Assembly (NCBI GenBank): GCA_033297075.1
Contig: MU858077.1
Span: 186,001-250,000 of the forward strand
Direction of reading: 5' to 3'
DNA length: 64,000 bases
DNA from: Rhypophila decipiens
Taxonomy: Eukaryota > Ascomycota > Sordariomycetes > Sordariales > Naviculisporaceae
This document shows positions 61,501 through 64,000 of the stretch, one piece after another. The position numbers were made by a program, and so were the translations under genes. The notes under the pieces are model-generated. The model was not told the origin of the DNA. It saw only the letters and a program-made list of their open reading frames with translations, and searched no databases. Within the stretch, counting starts at the first letter, position 1, and each line of letters starts with the position of its first letter.

Positions 61501-64000
61501 CTCGATGAGGTCCACCCCCATGACTTTGGAAACGAATGGGAACGAGCGCGAAGCGCGAACATTGCATTCGATAACCTTGATATCGTTGTCCTTGGCAATG
61601 AATTGAATGTTGAAGGGTCCAGTAACATTGAGAGCCTGACCAATCTTCCGGGTGGCCTCCTCGATACGTTCGATGGTCGTCTTCTCAAGATCCTGCGGCG
61701 GAAGGATGAGAGTGGCATCACCAGAGTGAACACCAGCATTCTCGACATGCTCCGAAATGAAGTGTCCGACAACCTTTCCGTCCTTGGCAACAGCATCCAT
61801 TTCGATCTCCTTGGCGTTCTCGATATACTTGGTAATGACAACTGGGTGTTCACGAGACACCTCGGCAGCTTGTTGAAGGTAGGACTCGAGATCGGCCTCG
61901 GAGTAGACTGTGTTCATGGCAGCACCCGAGAGAACATATGACGGTCGGACCAGGACGGGGAAATCCACTTTCTGGCAGAAAGCCTTGGCCTCCTCAAAGC
62001 TGGTCAGCTCTTTCCATGTGGGCTGGTCGACACCAATACGGTCGAGCATCCGAGAGAACTTGTAACGGTTCTCTGCGTTGTCAATCATCTCAGGAGAAGT
62101 TCCAAGGACCTTGACGCCCGCACGGAGAAGGGGCAGAGCGATGTTGTTGGGCGTCTGACCACCCATAGCTCCCAAGACACCCTGGGAAGACTCCATCTGG
62201 TAGATATCCAGCACCGTCTCGAGGTTGATATTCTCAAAGTACAGTTTGTCGGCCTCGTCGTAGTCGGTAGAGACGGTTTCGGGGTTGTACTGTTATCATT
62301 GTTAGCATCTGTTCTCGCAAGTGCATGCCGAGAGCACATGCCGGCCGTCTCGGAGGACAGGCGGGTCAAGAGAGAGGGCGATAACAACAAAAAAGAAAAA
62401 AAAAAGAAAAGTACACTTACGTTGACCATGATGGTCTTGAAGCCAGTCTCCCTCAGAGTGCGGATGGCCCTGACTGAACACCAATCGAACTCGACCGACG
62501 ACCCGATACGGTAAACACCCGAACCAAGAACCATCACGCCTCGGTCTTCAAAAGAGACATCGTGCTCAGAGCCGTTGTAGGTGAGGTAGAGGTAGTTGGT
62601 GAAAGCCGGGAACTCGGCAGCAACAGTGTCAATCTGCTTCACAAATGGTGTGATACCAGCCTCGAGACGCATCCGTCGCACGGCAAGCTCGTTGGAGTCC
62701 CAGAACTTGGCCAACTGGCGATCGCAGAAACCAAGCTGCTTGGCCTCGCGGAGAATGTCTGGACGACCGGCGATATCCGCGGCTCTCAAGCTGCTCATGC
62801 GCTTCTCAAAGTCGCTCAAGCCCTTTAGCTTGTTCAGGAACCACTTATCGATCTTGGTCAGCTCCCAGATTCTGTCCACCGAATAGCCAGCATGCATGGC
62901 ATTGGCAATCGCGAACAGACGCTGGTCGGACGGGGTCTGGAGCTCATCGTCGATGCGCATGAGGGCCGATGTTGTCTCGCTGAAACCCAAGTTATGAAAG
63001 TCAATAGCTCTGATAGCCTTTTGAATGGCTTCTTCGAAGGTCCGACCAATGCTCATTACCTCGCCGATGCTCTTCATGGAGGATCCAAGCTGAGTCGACA
63101 CTCTGGTGAACTTCTTCAGGTCCCAGCGAGGCATCTTAACAACAACATAATCGAGCGAAGGCTCGAAGCAGGCGCACGTCACCTTCGTCACGGTGTTGGA
63201 GATATCCTTGAGGGCAATGCCAAGACCCAGTTTCGCCGCGATGAAGGCCAGGGGGTAGCCGGTCGCCTTTGAAGCCAACGCCGACGATCTGGACAATCGA
63301 GCGTTGACCTCGATGATGCAATACTCCCTGGAGAAGGGATTGAGCGCGTACTGGATATTGCACTCACCGACAACGCCGAGGTGACGAATCACATTGACGG
63401 CCGTGGTTCGGAGCATGTTGTAATCCTCGTCAGACAGAGTCTGAGACGGCGCTACGACAATCGAGTCACCCGTGTGAATGCCCAGGGGATCAAAGTTCTC
63501 CATGTTGCAAACGGTGATGCAATTGTCCTGGGCGTCTCTCACAACCTCATACTCGATCTCCTTCCAGCCCTTCATGCTGCGCTCGATCAGCACCTGAGGA
63601 CTGGCGGCGAAGGCCTTGTTGCAAAGGTCGATAAGCTCGGCTTCGTTATACGCGAAGCCACTCCCAAGACCGCCGAGGGCGTAGGCGGCACGAACAATAA
63701 CCGGGAAACCAATATCCTTGACCACGAGGATAGCCTCCTCGACATTGCTGGCCGAGGCAGACTTGGCGCACTTCTCGCCAATCGACTCCATGCTCCGAGC
63801 AAAGAGCTCACGATCTTCGGTGGTGATGATGGTGTCAATTGGTGTTCCCAGCACTCTGACTCCGAGCTCCTCGAACTCGTCCTTGAGCTGGATACCGACC
63901 GAGAGGGCCGTCTGTCCGCCAAAAGTGCAGTAGATGGCGTCGGGTCGCTCATACTTGATGACTTTGCGAACAAAGTCGGCGTTGACAGGAAGGAAATACA
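58597..64000 (-). CDS. URA2: CPSase II - pseudo-DHOase - ATCase fusion (partial, 5' end outside)
   Basis: Multifunctional enzyme for the first two steps of pyrimidine synthesis: carbamoyl phosphate from glutamine, then carbamoyl aspartate. Exons in the window are 64000-62421 (partial), 62289-58714 and 58653-58597; introns of 131 and 60 nt have donors GTAAGT and GTGAGT. The tiny last exon supplies [18 protein letters not shown], the true ATCase C-terminus. In order are the first ATP-grasp half ([20 protein letters not shown] and on), the second half ([30 protein letters not shown]), the MGS regulatory domain ([15 protein letters not shown]), and a DHOase-like domain lacking the metal-binding HxH ([11 protein letters not shown] where active enzymes have HVHLREPG), as known for fungal URA2. 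A Ser/Pro linker with RRQS follows, then ATCase with [19 protein letters not shown] and HPLPR. The glutaminase and N-terminal part lie beyond position 64000. Confidence 0.97.

Noticed and set aside
60577..61941. 454-codon plus-strand open frame
   Set aside because: It lies wholly antisense to the CPSase-ATCase coding sequence. Long mirror frames are expected opposite GC-rich biased codons, and it has no recognisable domain.

Overview
The window comes from a filamentous ascomycete (Pezizomycotina; a Sordariomycete is most likely, by inference). The signs are short spliceosomal introns (about 49-131 nt) with GTRNGT donors and CTAAC/CTGAC branch sites, a Zn2Cys6 regulator, a DHA2-type MFS transporter, a fused CPSase-ATCase with a dead dihydroorotase domain, and separate mitochondrial and peroxisomal targeting signals. 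No tRNA, rRNA or CRISPR array was seen. Fifteen protein genes were found; exon boundaries below were worked out by hand from splice motifs and reading phase.

Layout. 1-8980 is gene-free apart from the promoter and leader of a Zn2Cys6 transcription factor (8981-11438). A second gene-free stretch runs to about 18.1 kb. Next come a minus-strand DHA2 transporter (18132-20358) whose first splice junction is out of phase, and a four-TM membrane protein (21877-23968, minus). A compact housekeeping block follows: mitochondrial ferredoxin-NADP reductase (24809-26576), ETF alpha (26706-27838, minus), the Rsc8/Swi3 chromatin-remodeller subunit (28496-30672), carnitine acetyltransferase (32365-34531), the Srv2/CAP actin regulator (35773-37524, minus), a Mak32-like PfkB protein (38538-40036) and MCM3 (40289-43142, minus). 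43.1-47.7 kb is a gene-poor island with repeat-derived elements. It is followed by a class III aminotransferase (47709-49302), the mitochondrial helicase Suv3 (50661-53059, minus), a longin R-SNARE (53566-54390), a lipid-droplet-type SDR (55745-57043, minus), a G-patch protein (57455-58309) and the 3' two thirds of the CPSase-ATCase gene (58597 to the window edge, minus).

How the genes relate. There is no biosynthetic cluster. Several genes serve mitochondria and acyl or flavin metabolism: the reductase and ETF alpha converge tail to tail, carnitine acetyltransferase carries both a mitochondrial presequence exon and a C-terminal peroxisomal signal, and Suv3 has a separate presequence exon. 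Most pairs are divergent (shared 0.4-1 kb promoters) or convergent (0.13-0.3 kb).

Most notable: two short non-autonomous DNA elements with TA target duplications and terminal inverted repeats beginning CAG (35008-35214 and 45002-45346); a third inverted-repeat family at 43.4-43.9 kb; the out-of-phase first intron of the transporter; an alternative-start architecture for dual targeting of carnitine acetyltransferase; a coding-like 44-codon extension beyond the Rsc8 stop; an Asn in place of the PfkB catalytic Asp; and recurrence of the 9-mer TACGGAGTA in intergenic DNA.
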